Part shown: piece by piece, positions 1 to 5,659 of the stretch | Layout of the letters: the number at the start of each line of letters is the position of its first letter | Position numbering within the stretch: the stretch's first letter is position 1 | Source: Armatimonadota bacterium | GTDB lineage: Bacteria > Armatimonadota > Armatimonadia > Armatimonadales > Armatimonadaceae | Length of the DNA stretch: 5,834 nt | Assembly: GCA_014381035.1 (NCBI GenBank) | Contig: JACMIS010000828.1 | Location: forward strand, 1-5,834 | Direction: 5' to 3' | The notes under the pieces: generated by a model | Told to the model about the DNA's origin: nothing | The model's input: the letters and a program-made list of their open reading frames with translations, nothing else | Databases searched by the model: none | Program-made: the position numbers and the translations under genes

Positions 1-2
1 CT

Positions 3-22
3 GGGAAACCGCGCGGTTTCCC
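3..22. repeat. Perfect 20-base palindrome downstream of parB
   Basis: GGGAAACCGC is followed directly by its reverse complement, with no loop. It lies 57 bases past the parB stop and is immediately followed by a second palindrome at 23-33. No T-tract is visible on either side inside the window, so a simple intrinsic terminator is not demonstrated. A protein-binding site, or the base of a larger hairpin running off the left edge, is equally possible. The half-site order (GAAAC then GTTTC) is opposite to that of canonical parS. Confidence 0.6.
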
Positions 23-33
23 GCACCCGGTGC
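23..33. repeat. Short palindrome GCACC-C-GGTGC
   Basis: Five-base arms surround a single central C, directly abutting the 20-base palindrome at 3-22. A further hairpin, CGCC-GAA-GGCG, follows at 37-47. Together they fill most of the space after parB and may form a composite transcription-end structure for the minus-strand gene; this is inference. Confidence 0.45.
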
Positions 34-79
34 GTCCGCCGAAGGCGCATAGCGGAGCGGCTCGCCGCCCGAACAGAAT

Positions 80-1078
80 CTACATCCGCCGTCTTGCTTC
101 TCCGAGCAATTCATCCACACGGCTACGCGTCGCGGTGAGCATGTCCACGATGCTGTCCAGGTCGGCGGCGTTGTCCACCTTCGCCAGGTTGATCTCCGCG
201 AGCACCTGCGGCAACCGCTCCACGATGCCCACCATAGCACGGCTCATCGAGAACGGCAACGGGCTGTCTCCGGCGAGCGGTCCGCCGTCGTAGGCTCCTT
301 CGTGATAGTCGATCTCCCGCTCCCGGTTGCCGCCGCCGCCACTACCGCGACCGCCGCCGGTGATGTCATCGCCGCTCCTGCCGCCGCCGAACCGCTTGCG
401 TAGACCGTCCGGTCCTTCGCCTAAAATCGCGTCGAAATCGTCGGGGCTTTCGCGCAGAGCCTTCGCGTACAGCGCGGTTTCGTCGGACGATAGTTTATCG
501 CCCTTGATCTTCTCGACCAGCGCGGCTTGCGCCTCCGGGTTGTCGTTGAGTTGGCGCAGGAACCGCCCGTGCTTCTCGGTCAGGTTTCCCGCCGACGGAC
601 GGTTTGGGGACGAAATGATCTGTTCGCCGATCTCTTCCGGCAAGTCCATCAGGTCGAGCAGGTAGCCGACCGTGCGTTCGGAAAGCGCGAGCCGTCCGGC
701 GACTTCCTTGTTTGTCGCGCCGATCCCTTCTTTCAACGCCTTGATCGCCCGCGCCTTGTCTAGCGGGGCGAGTTCTTCGCGTTGCAGGTTTTCGATCAAC
801 TGCTCGGTCGCTTTGTCCGATGTGTCGGTAGGGGCGGCAGGGCGCACGATGCACGGTATCTCGAACAATCCGGCGATCTGGGAGGCACGCCAGCGACGCT
901 CACCCGTGATAATACGATAGCCATCCACTCCCTGGAGTGGGGCGACCGTGATCGGGTTCAGAACGCCATGCTGGCGGATCGAGTCGGCAAGCCCTTGCAA
1001 TGCAGCGTCGTCAATCGCTTTGCGGGGCTGTTCGGGGTCTTCAATAATGCGGGAAACTTCTATCGGTTGCAGGTCCAC
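80..1078 (-). CDS. parB: ParB/Spo0J-family DNA-binding partition protein
   Basis: ParB proteins are CTP-dependent DNA clamps that load at parS sites and work with ParA in chromosome or plasmid segregation. With the start chosen here (332 residues) the N-terminal ParB/Srx domain begins at once. It contains a PEQPRK segment near residue 15, the nucleotide-binding GERRWRA motif near 59-65 and ENLQREEL near 96-103. A helix-turn-helix follows at about 122-144 (TNKEVAGRLALSERTV). Next come a central helical region, a Gly/Arg-rich linker (about 231-251) and a C-terminal segment (about 254-332) that may mediate dimerisation. The frame stays open up to an ATG at 1216, but a perfect consensus promoter lies inside that extension and the extra residues show no family similarity. 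The GTG at 1078 has GGAG 11 bases upstream and is preferred. No parA is adjacent and no parS is visible, so a chromosomal, Noc-like or plasmid role cannot be settled. Family call strong, start moderate. Confidence 0.88.
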   Translation of the reverse strand: MDLQPIEVSRIIEDPEQPRKAIDDAALQGLADSIRQHGVLNPITVAPLQGVDGYRIITGERRWRASQIAGLFEIPCIVRPAAPTDTSDKATEQLIENLQREELAPLDKARAIKALKEGIGATNKEVAGRLALSERTVGYLLDLMDLPEEIGEQIISSPNRPSAGNLTEKHGRFLRQLNDNPEAQAALVEKIKGDKLSSDETALYAKALRESPDDFDAILGEGPDGLRKRFGGGRSGDDITGGGRGSGGGGNREREIDYHEGAYDGGPLAGDSPLPFSMSRAMVGIVERLPQVLAEINLAKVDNAADLDSIVDMLTATRSRVDELLGEARRRM

Positions 1079-1145
1079 GGGGATCGGTTCTCCAGAACGT
1101 TCGGTTGGCGAGAAGGCGAAACTGTTTGCCCTCCGCGTTTGCCTT

Positions 1146-1174
1146 ATTATAGGCTCGAGGGAGCGAGGTGTCAA
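1146..1174 (-). promoter_or_regulatory. Consensus sigma-70 promoter for parB
   Basis: Read on the minus strand, TTGACA (1174-1169) is followed by a 17-base spacer and TATAAT (1151-1146). Both hexamers match the housekeeping consensus exactly. The predicted transcript start is near 1139, giving a leader of about 60 bases to the GTG at 1078. The leader carries a GGAGGG at 1134-1129 with no start codon at the right distance. Confidence 0.85.
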
Positions 1175-1192
1175 TGCGACATCGTGCGGGTA

Positions 1193-1198
1193 TATAAT
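1193..1198 (+). promoter_or_regulatory. -10 element of the stalk-protein gene
   Basis: A perfect TATAAT lies 17 bases before the ATG at 1216. The expected -35 position (about 1169-1175) matches consensus poorly on this strand and coincides with the -35 hexamer of the divergent parB promoter, so the two promoters are back to back. The transcript would begin near 1205. That puts the GGAG at 1204-1207 at the very 5' end, so the leader is very short or the true start point lies slightly further upstream. Confidence 0.6.
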
Positions 1199-1215
1199 CT
1201 GACGGAGACACAACA

Positions 1216-1749
1216 ATGAAACGATTCTTAGCCATGCTCGCGGTCATCGGCTGCGTAACACCGGTGTTTGCACAGGGTTCCGTCCATCAACTTTATGTGA
1301 ACGGGCAACCGACCGGAGGCGAATTTGCGCCGCGTATGCTCGGCAACACACTGTACGTTCCCCTCCGCTTTGTCACCGACCATCTGGGCGGCGGCGCGAC
1401 GTGGGACAACGCGAAACAGACCGCGAACCTGAAACAAGGGACGCGAAACATGGTCCTTGTCGTCGGCTCCACGCGGGCGATAGTCAACGGCGAAGGGCGG
1501 GCACTCACCGCGCCGCTCCGTTTGCAACAAGGGCGCGTTCTCCTACCTTTGCGCGATGTCGGTAATCTCATGGGGGCACAGGTTGCCTATAACGAGAAGA
1601 GTGGCGCAGTTTTTATCACCGTCCCTAACGGCTCCTTAAACCCGACGATCCGCCAGGGACGTGCGGCACGCAACTCGAACCGCCCCGACACTCCCGCTAC
1701 CAGTGCCGGACAGAACGGTACCGGCGCGGTTAGCGGCTCCGCGCCATAA
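1216..1749 (+). CDS. Secreted copper-amine-oxidase N-terminal (stalk) domain protein
   Basis: The 177-residue product begins with a signal peptide: MKR, a hydrophobic stretch to about residue 17, and a likely cleavage after VFA at 19. It is therefore exported to the envelope or outside. Two related half-repeats follow. The first (about 27-75) has VNG, then NTLYVPLRFV, then GGGATWD. The second (about 89-135) has VNGEGR, then GRVLLPLRDV and MGAQVAYNEKSGAVFI. This alternation of VNG, V/LPLR and G-x-x-V/T-x-W/Y is typical of the Cu_amine_oxidN1 stalk domain, which is usually a wall or surface attachment module rather than an enzyme. The tail from about 140 is Gly/Ser/Asn/Pro-rich and probably disordered. 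GGAG sits 8 bases before the ATG. Its 3' end overlaps the convergent gene by 20 bases. Ligand and partner are unknown. Confidence 0.85.
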   Translation: MKRFLAMLAVIGCVTPVFAQGSVHQLYVNGQPTGGEFAPRMLGNTLYVPLRFVTDHLGGGATWDNAKQTANLKQGTRNMVLVVGSTRAIVNGEGRALTAPLRLQQGRVLLPLRDVGNLMGAQVAYNEKSGAVFITVPNGSLNPTIRQGRAARNSNRPDTPATSAGQNGTGAVSGSAP

Positions 1750-2089
1750 GCACGGCGGGTTCATCGGCACTGACCGGAGTAGAACGCGCCGCATGGTTCT
1801 GCTCCTCAACGCGGGCGACCCGGTCTTCGAGACGGGTAAGCCCCGCGTCGAACGACAGGTCGAATTTCGTTGACGTATCGCGCAGTTTTGCCACTTCCTC
1901 ACGCAAGGCTTGCAGTTCGGCGCGAACGTCGCCTGAAACGTTACCATTATTCGCTGTGTTACGGTTTTCGACGACGCCTGTCCGCGCCTTGATTTCAGCA
2001 AGTTTGCGAACGTGCGCGAGGTATATCGCCAATGCCCCGGTGCCGATGGCGGAAAGCGGAATCATTAAAGCCAGAACTCCTGGTTCCAT
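1730..2089 (-). CDS. Small membrane protein with coiled coil, PspB-like (copy 3)
   Basis: The product has 119 residues. Residues 4-26 form one hydrophobic segment, followed by basic residues (HVRK), so the bulk is probably cytoplasmic. A heptad-like stretch at about 55-72 (LQALREEVAKLRD) leads into the block TKFDLSFDAGLTRLEDRV at 74-91, nearly identical to one in the neighbouring gene at 2099-2455. The C-terminus holds SADEPAVLM. The overall plan, a short N-terminal anchor then a charged coiled coil, recalls PspB-type envelope-stress proteins, but that likeness is tentative. GGAG overlaps the preceding stop (TAGGAG) and fits the ATG at 2089, so translation is probably coupled. It is the last gene of the his series, and its end overlaps the convergent stalk gene. 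Function unknown. Confidence 0.8.
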   Translation of the reverse strand: MEPGVLALMIPLSAIGTGALAIYLAHVRKLAEIKARTGVVENRNTANNGNVSGDVRAELQALREEVAKLRDTSTKFDLSFDAGLTRLEDRVARVEEQNHAARSTPVSADEPAVLMARSR

Positions 2090-2098
2090 TTACGTCTC

Positions 2099-2455
2099 CT
2101 ACCGTCCCTGACTTCCCATCAGGATCGTTTGCGGCTCCTCTATCCCTGTCGCCGCGCCGTTGCGGTATGCCGTCGGCGTCATCGAGCGTCCTTCGACACG
2201 GACGACACGCTCTTCAAGGCGGTCGAGTCCTGCATCGAAAGACAGGTCGAACCTGGTCGTAGTTTCGCGCAGATCACGCAGTTCGCGTTGCATCTCGCGC
2301 AAAGCGGCGACGGCTTCCTCATTCATGCCCGCGCCGCGCTGGCTACGAATCTCTTCTAAACGAATCCGGTGCTTCCACCAGACCATCACGGGGATCCAGC
2401 CGAATAATCCCGCGACGGCGACGACACCCGCTATACCCTCGAAAAAATGGTCCAA
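2099..2455 (-). CDS. Small membrane protein with coiled coil, PspB-like (copy 2)
   Basis: The product has 118 residues and a predicted membrane helix at about 5-27 ending in WWKHRIR, which suggests an N-out/C-in orientation. Residues 46-64 are strongly heptad-like (EAVAALREMQRELRDLRE). They are followed by TTTRFDLSFDAGLDRLEERV at 65-84, the same block as in the gene at 1730-2089. The C-terminus reads GIEEPQTILM, again comparable with that paralogue. The start is a TTG, supported by AAAGGA 9 bases upstream and directly after the stop of the preceding gene; no in-frame ATG replaces it without losing the helix. This is a clear tandem duplicate of its downstream neighbour. PspB-like by architecture; function not known. 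Confidence 0.8.
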   Translation of the reverse strand: MDHFFEGIAGVVAVAGLFGWIPVMVWWKHRIRLEEIRSQRGAGMNEEAVAALREMQRELRDLRETTTRFDLSFDAGLDRLEERVVRVEGRSMTPTAYRNGAATGIEEPQTILMGSQGR

Positions 2456-2469
2456 CCCGTTTTATCCTT

Positions 2470-2745
2470 TCACCGCTGCCCGATACGAAGTTTTGAAACA
2501 GAGTCATCGGCACTGATAGTGTGGTGTGACCCGGCACTTTGTTTGTGAGGATCCTGTTCGTTCCGCGCGATGTGTTCGCGCAACCTTCCGACTTCCTCAC
2601 GCAAGTCGGCTATCTCTTTCGCCTGATCGGCGGCGATCCTCGGCTTTCGGGTCGCCAGAAAAACCACCACGGCGACGGGTACAGCACTGAAGACCAGTAC
2701 CGCGCCGATCACTAATAACTCTGCTGTCCCTATGTAGCCAAGCAT
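2470..2745 (-). CDS. Small membrane protein with coiled coil (copy 1)
   Basis: The 91-residue product has a long hydrophobic helix at about 7-31, then TRKPR, then a short coiled coil at 43-60 (KEIADLREEVGRLREHIA). It lacks the FDLSFDAGL block of the two downstream genes but shares LREEV and the C-terminal ISADD, which is encoded by the same 13 bases as SADE in the gene at 1730-2089. It is best read as a shorter or diverged member of the same family. The ATG at 2745 follows hisA after 3 bases. Its AGAGGA Shine-Dalgarno lies in the last codons of hisA, so expression is probably coupled to hisA translation. Function unknown. Confidence 0.75.
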   Translation of the reverse strand: MLGYIGTAELLVIGAVLVFSAVPVAVVVFLATRKPRIAADQAKEIADLREEVGRLREHIARNEQDPHKQSAGSHHTISADDSVSKLRIGQR

Positions 2746-2748
2746 ACG

Positions 2749-3558
2749 CTAATCCTCTTTAAGCCAGTCCGGGAGTGGTCCGGTGGATCCCGGTGGGGGC
2801 GGCGTCAATGATTTGATTCGCTCCGCTCCCATGCGGGCGATTTTCAGCGCGTCCGCGACCGTGAGTTGCCCGCCGTACAAGGCTTTCCCGATTATGACCC
2901 CCTCGACGCCGTGTGGTTGCAATTCGGCGAGAATTTTTATATCCCCGGGACCCGACACCCCGCCGGACGCCAGTGTCGGCTTCCCGGTCGTGCGTGCGAA
3001 TGCTACCGTCGCCTGTGAGTTTACGCCCTCTAACATGCCGTCGCGCGAAACATCCGTATAAAGGAACCGTTTCGCCCCCAGTGCCGCCAGCCGCAAACCG
3101 AAATCCTCGGTGCGCTCTTTGGAGGCGGAGAGCCAGCCGTGCACCGCGACATGATCGTCCTTCGTGTCCGCCCCCACAATGATCTGCTCGGCGTACTTTT
3201 CCAGCATCGCACCGATCACTGCCGCATCGCTCGCGGCGGTCGTTCCCACAATGATGCGAGACGCGCCGATTCGCAGGACTTGCTCGGCACGAACGATGGT
3301 GCGGATTCCCCCACCGACCTGAACGCGCAGGTTCGGCACGCGGCGGATAATATCGCGAATCACGGTGAGGTTTTGCGGGTCGCCGGTTCGCGCGCCGTCC
3401 AGGTCCACGATATGCAAAAACGTCGCGCCCTCGGACGCGAATTGGGCGGCGACTTTGATCGGGTCCTCGGCGACGCGGGTCTCGGAGGCGAAATCGCCGC
3501 GCTGTAGCCGGACGGCTTTGCCACGCAAAAGGTCAATAGCAGGGATAATTTCAAGCAT
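2749..3558 (-). CDS. hisA: HisA, ProFAR isomerase
   Basis: HisA (1-(5-phosphoribosyl)-5-[(5-phosphoribosylamino)methylideneamino]imidazole-4-carboxamide isomerase) converts ProFAR to PRFAR in cytoplasmic histidine synthesis. The 269-residue product is a TIM barrel with the expected marks: PAIDLLRGKAVRL with Asp9, VDLDGA at 51-56, the VGGGIR loop at 81-86, VGADTK with Asp131, YTDVSRDGM with Thr168, SGGVSG at 198-203 and the phosphate loop IIGKALY at 222-228. It is about 20 residues longer than usual because of a proline-rich tail (TPPPPGSTGPLPDW). The ATG at 3558 was chosen because family similarity starts there. It lies 5 bases after the Uma2 gene's stop with no clear Shine-Dalgarno, suggesting re-initiation. 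The frame remains open upstream through the Uma2 gene, but that is not coding. Confidence 0.97.
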   Translation of the reverse strand: MLEIIPAIDLLRGKAVRLQRGDFASETRVAEDPIKVAAQFASEGATFLHIVDLDGARTGDPQNLTVIRDIIRRVPNLRVQVGGGIRTIVRAEQVLRIGASRIIVGTTAASDAAVIGAMLEKYAEQIIVGADTKDDHVAVHGWLSASKERTEDFGLRLAALGAKRFLYTDVSRDGMLEGVNSQATVAFARTTGKPTLASGGVSGPGDIKILAELQPHGVEGVIIGKALYGGQLTVADALKIARMGAERIKSLTPPPPGSTGPLPDWLKED

Positions 3559-3563
3559 GAATT

Positions 3564-4250
3564 CTATTCTTCGGTCTCGGTCGGGTCGGTTTCGGGGAAG
3601 GAAATTCGCCGGTAGATTTTCGTGAGCGGGATCGCGATTTCGGTTTCGCTTAGCGTGAACTGCCATGTGTCATCGAGCGAGTCGTACTCCCCGGCGACGA
3701 GCCACTTTCCATCCTCCTGTCGCTTGTAATGTTCGACAAGGGGCTCATATTGGTCAACTAAAATGTAATGCCGAAGCGAATCTATCGCCCGGTAACGACG
3801 TGATTTAGTTGTACGGTCTTTAGCCGCTGTGGACGACGACGGTACTTCGATAATCAAAGTCGGATTTTGCAGACACTCGTCGGGGGTTATTTGCGGATCG
3901 CCGCAAACAACCATCAGGTCAGGGTAGTAGTATAGACGGGAGTTAACAACCTCCACACGCATATCGCTACCGATGGGTTCGCAACCCGTTTCCCGGAGCG
4001 CATTTGCCAAAAGCACGATCAGATTCGTACAGATCAGATTATGCTCGTAAGACGCTCCCGACACGACTCCCCCTGTTTCACCCCAGACGAGTTCCATCAC
4101 ACCATCCACAAAATTATGTTTGACATCCGACACGCGCTCCCGCTCGATATACTCGGCGAACGTAATTCCCTCTTTCGCGGGACGTACTCGCGGGATCGGT
4201 CGTACCCTTCCGCTGTCCGTTGTTGATCGCTCTAAAGTAACCGTTGCCAT
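3564..4250 (-). CDS. Uma2-family PD-(D/E)XK nuclease-like protein
   Basis: The 228-residue product matches the Uma2 (DUF820) family, predicted to have a restriction-endonuclease-like fold but with no settled biological role. Visible marks are FAEYI and then HNFVDGVMEL in the N-terminal third, the YYYPDLMVV strand with Asp111, TLIIEVPSSST with Glu135, and KDRTTKSRRY with Lys149 as a candidate third catalytic residue. The usual EVLSPST reads EVPSSST here. A region of about 30 residues before FAEYI is basic. The ATG at 4250 has AAAGGA 10 bases upstream, right after the hisH stop. Sampled 60-base stretches of the gene run near 43-52% GC against about 63% in hisB and hisA, suggesting later insertion into the his series. 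Active-site residues appear intact. Confidence 0.88.
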   Translation of the reverse strand: MATVTLERSTTDSGRVRPIPRVRPAKEGITFAEYIERERVSDVKHNFVDGVMELVWGETGGVVSGASYEHNLICTNLIVLLANALRETGCEPIGSDMRVEVVNSRLYYYPDLMVVCGDPQITPDECLQNPTLIIEVPSSSTAAKDRTTKSRRYRAIDSLRHYILVDQYEPLVEHYKRQEDGKWLVAGEYDSLDDTWQFTLSETEIAIPLTKIYRRISFPETDPTETEE

Positions 4251-4266
4251 AGCAGGGTGATCCTTT

Positions 4267-4911
4267 CTACAATCGGGCGAAGTTGTCCAGGATGCGCAGA
4301 CCGATGTCGCCACTTTTTTCGGGGTGAAACTGCGTGCCGTAAACATTCGCTCCGTTCCAGACCGCCGAGGTATAGGGGGCGATAAAATCGGTTCGCGCCG
4401 AGGTAAACATGGCGTCGTTCTCCGGGCGGCAGAAATAGGAGTGAACGAAATACACTTCCGCGCCCTCGTTCAGACCGATGAAAAGGGGCGAGCGGCGGCG
4501 TTCGGCGTCGGGGAAATGTAGCGCGTTCCAGCCGATCTGCGGGACTTTTATTCCCTGCGCCGCCTCGCCCATATTTCGCTCGTCGAAACGGAGCACACGA
4601 CCGGGGATGAGGTCCAAGCCGCGATGCGTCCCCATCTCCTCCGATTCGGTGAAAAGGAGTTGCATCCCGACACAGATTCCCAGAAACGGTCTGCCGGAAT
4701 GTGCCGCCTCTACAGTGACGTCTTCCAATCCCACTCCGCGCAGGGTGTTCGCAGCCGCCCCGAACGCGCCGACACCGGGTAAAAGCACACGCGGTGCGGC
4801 GCGGATCGCGTCTATATCCCGCGTGATTACCGCGTTATGCCCCTGCGTCTCGAATGCTTTCTGAACCGAGCGAAGGTTCCCGACACCGTAATCGATGATC
4901 GCGACATCCAT
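4267..4911 (-). CDS. hisH: HisH, imidazole-glycerol-phosphate synthase glutaminase subunit
   Basis: HisH hydrolyses glutamine and channels ammonia to HisF, which makes IGP and AICAR. The 214-residue product is a class I glutamine amidotransferase. It shows DYGVGNLRSV at 7-16, the PGVGAF oxyanion segment at 45-50, the nucleophile in GICVGMQ (Cys80), KVPQIGWN at 122-129 and QFHPEKSG with His196 and Glu198. All three triad residues are present and the length is normal. The ATG at 4911 lies 2 bases after the hisB stop. A GTG at 4917, overlapping that stop, is an alternative start nearer to the GGGAG, adding two residues. The frame stays open far upstream within hisB, without family similarity. 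HisF is not encoded in this window. Confidence 0.97.
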   Translation of the reverse strand: MDVAIIDYGVGNLRSVQKAFETQGHNAVITRDIDAIRAAPRVLLPGVGAFGAAANTLRGVGLEDVTVEAAHSGRPFLGICVGMQLLFTESEEMGTHRGLDLIPGRVLRFDERNMGEAAQGIKVPQIGWNALHFPDAERRRSPLFIGLNEGAEVYFVHSYFCRPENDAMFTSARTDFIAPYTSAVWNGANVYGTQFHPEKSGDIGLRILDNFARL

Positions 4912-4913
4912 GG

Positions 4914-5531
4914 TCACAGTACTCCCTTGGTGGAAGGGATTCCGGCAACACGCGGGTCGTGACGCACCGCCATCGCGAGGGCGCGGCCGAACGCCTTGAA
5001 CGCGCCTTCGGCGATGTGGTGCGCGTTGGTTCCGGCGAGGGTGCGAATGTGTAGCGTGATCCCCGCGTTCCGGGCGACGGCGTGAAAAAACTCCGCGACC
5101 AACTCCGACGCGAACGTCGGTCCGATGCGCGTGTCGGGGAACTGAAGATCGGTGTAGAATGCGCCGCGCCCGGAAAAATCGAGGGCGCAAAGCACCAGCG
5201 TCTCGTCCATCGGAACCGTGGCGTCGCCGTAGCGGGCGATCCCCCGTTTATCGCCGACCGCTTCCCGGAGGGCTTGACCGAGCGCGATACCGACATCCTC
5301 GACTGTATGGTGGTCATCAATGTACGTGTCGCCGGTCGCGGAAACGGTCAGGGAAAGCAGACCATGTCGCGCTATGTGCGTCAGCATATGATCGAAGAAG
5401 CCGACCCCGGTCTTGATGTCGCTTTCCCCGTCGCCGTCCAGGTGCAGCGAAAGAGAAATATCGGTCTCCGAAGTGGCACGGCGAACGGTTACGGTGCGTT
5501 CGCCAGAAGTTGCCGAGGAAAAATCACCCAT
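4914..5531 (-). CDS. hisB: HisB, imidazoleglycerol-phosphate dehydratase
   Basis: HisB removes water from IGP to give imidazole acetol phosphate, using bound manganese in a large oligomer. The 205-residue product is a monofunctional IGPD without the fused phosphatase seen in enterobacteria. Motifs are the N-terminal ERTVTV and SETDI, GFFDHML (His48), DDHHTVEDVG (His74, His75, Glu78), DETL, EFFHAVA (His150), GTNAHHIAEG (His171, His172, Glu175), and the family-typical end IPSTKGVL. The ATG at 5531 is preferred. An in-frame TTG at 5549 would add six residues, but a candidate -10 hexamer overlaps that stretch. Neither start has a Shine-Dalgarno sequence. It is the first gene of the his series, following a terminator. 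Confidence 0.97.
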   Translation of the reverse strand: MGDFSSATSGERTVTVRRATSETDISLSLHLDGDGESDIKTGVGFFDHMLTHIARHGLLSLTVSATGDTYIDDHHTVEDVGIALGQALREAVGDKRGIARYGDATVPMDETLVLCALDFSGRGAFYTDLQFPDTRIGPTFASELVAEFFHAVARNAGITLHIRTLAGTNAHHIAEGAFKAFGRALAMAVRHDPRVAGIPSTKGVL

Positions 5532-5537
5532 GCCGCC

Positions 5538-5543
5538 AGTATA
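5538..5543 (-). promoter_or_regulatory. Candidate -10 hexamer for the hisB operon
   Basis: Minus-strand TATACT ends 6 bases before the ATG at 5531, so a transcript from it would start at or next to the start codon and be leaderless. No good -35 is seen at 16-18 bases upstream. A rival -10, TATAAC at 5587-5582, would give a leader of about 44 bases, but its -35 would fall in the terminator. The choice is open. Confidence 0.4.
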
Positions 5544-5600
5544 TCGCAACCGGCAACTGAACGAATTGTCGCCGGTACCTGGTTATAAGATCTTCCGATA

Positions 5601-5644
5601 GAAAGAAGAAACGCCGCGCAACCGTAAAACTGAGCGGCGTTTTT
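5601..5644 (-). terminator. Hairpin terminator after the pseudopilin gene
   Basis: AAACGCCGC (5609-5617) pairs perfectly with GCGGCGTTT (5634-5642) around a 16-base loop. Read on the minus strand, which is the direction of the gene ending at 5660, the stem is followed by a T-rich but interrupted tail, TTTCTTCTTTC. On the plus strand it is followed by TTTTT, so it could act in both directions. It insulates the his series from the upstream pseudopilin gene. Confidence 0.75.
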
Positions 5645-5659
5645 CCGATTTACCGGCGA

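Noticed and set aside
782..1219. A 145-codon plus-strand frame opposite parB
   Set aside because: It runs antisense to clear ParB motifs and shows no family features; high-GC shadow frame.
1818..1837. Hairpin ACCCGGTCT-TCG-AGACGGGT as terminator for the stalk gene
   Set aside because: It lies inside the coding block for the conserved RLEDRV segment, needs a bulge and has no T-tract.
3559..3666. N-terminal extension of hisA
   Set aside because: It overlaps the end of the Uma2 gene in another frame; HisA similarity begins at the ATG at 3558.
4074..4081. TGTTTCAC, a parS half-site
   Set aside because: Only one half is present; the following bases do not complete the GTGAAACA arm, and it lies within the Uma2 coding region.
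4912..5190. N-terminal extension of hisH
   Set aside because: The extra residues are Arg/His-rich, overlap the conserved 3' half of hisB and lack similarity to amidotransferases.
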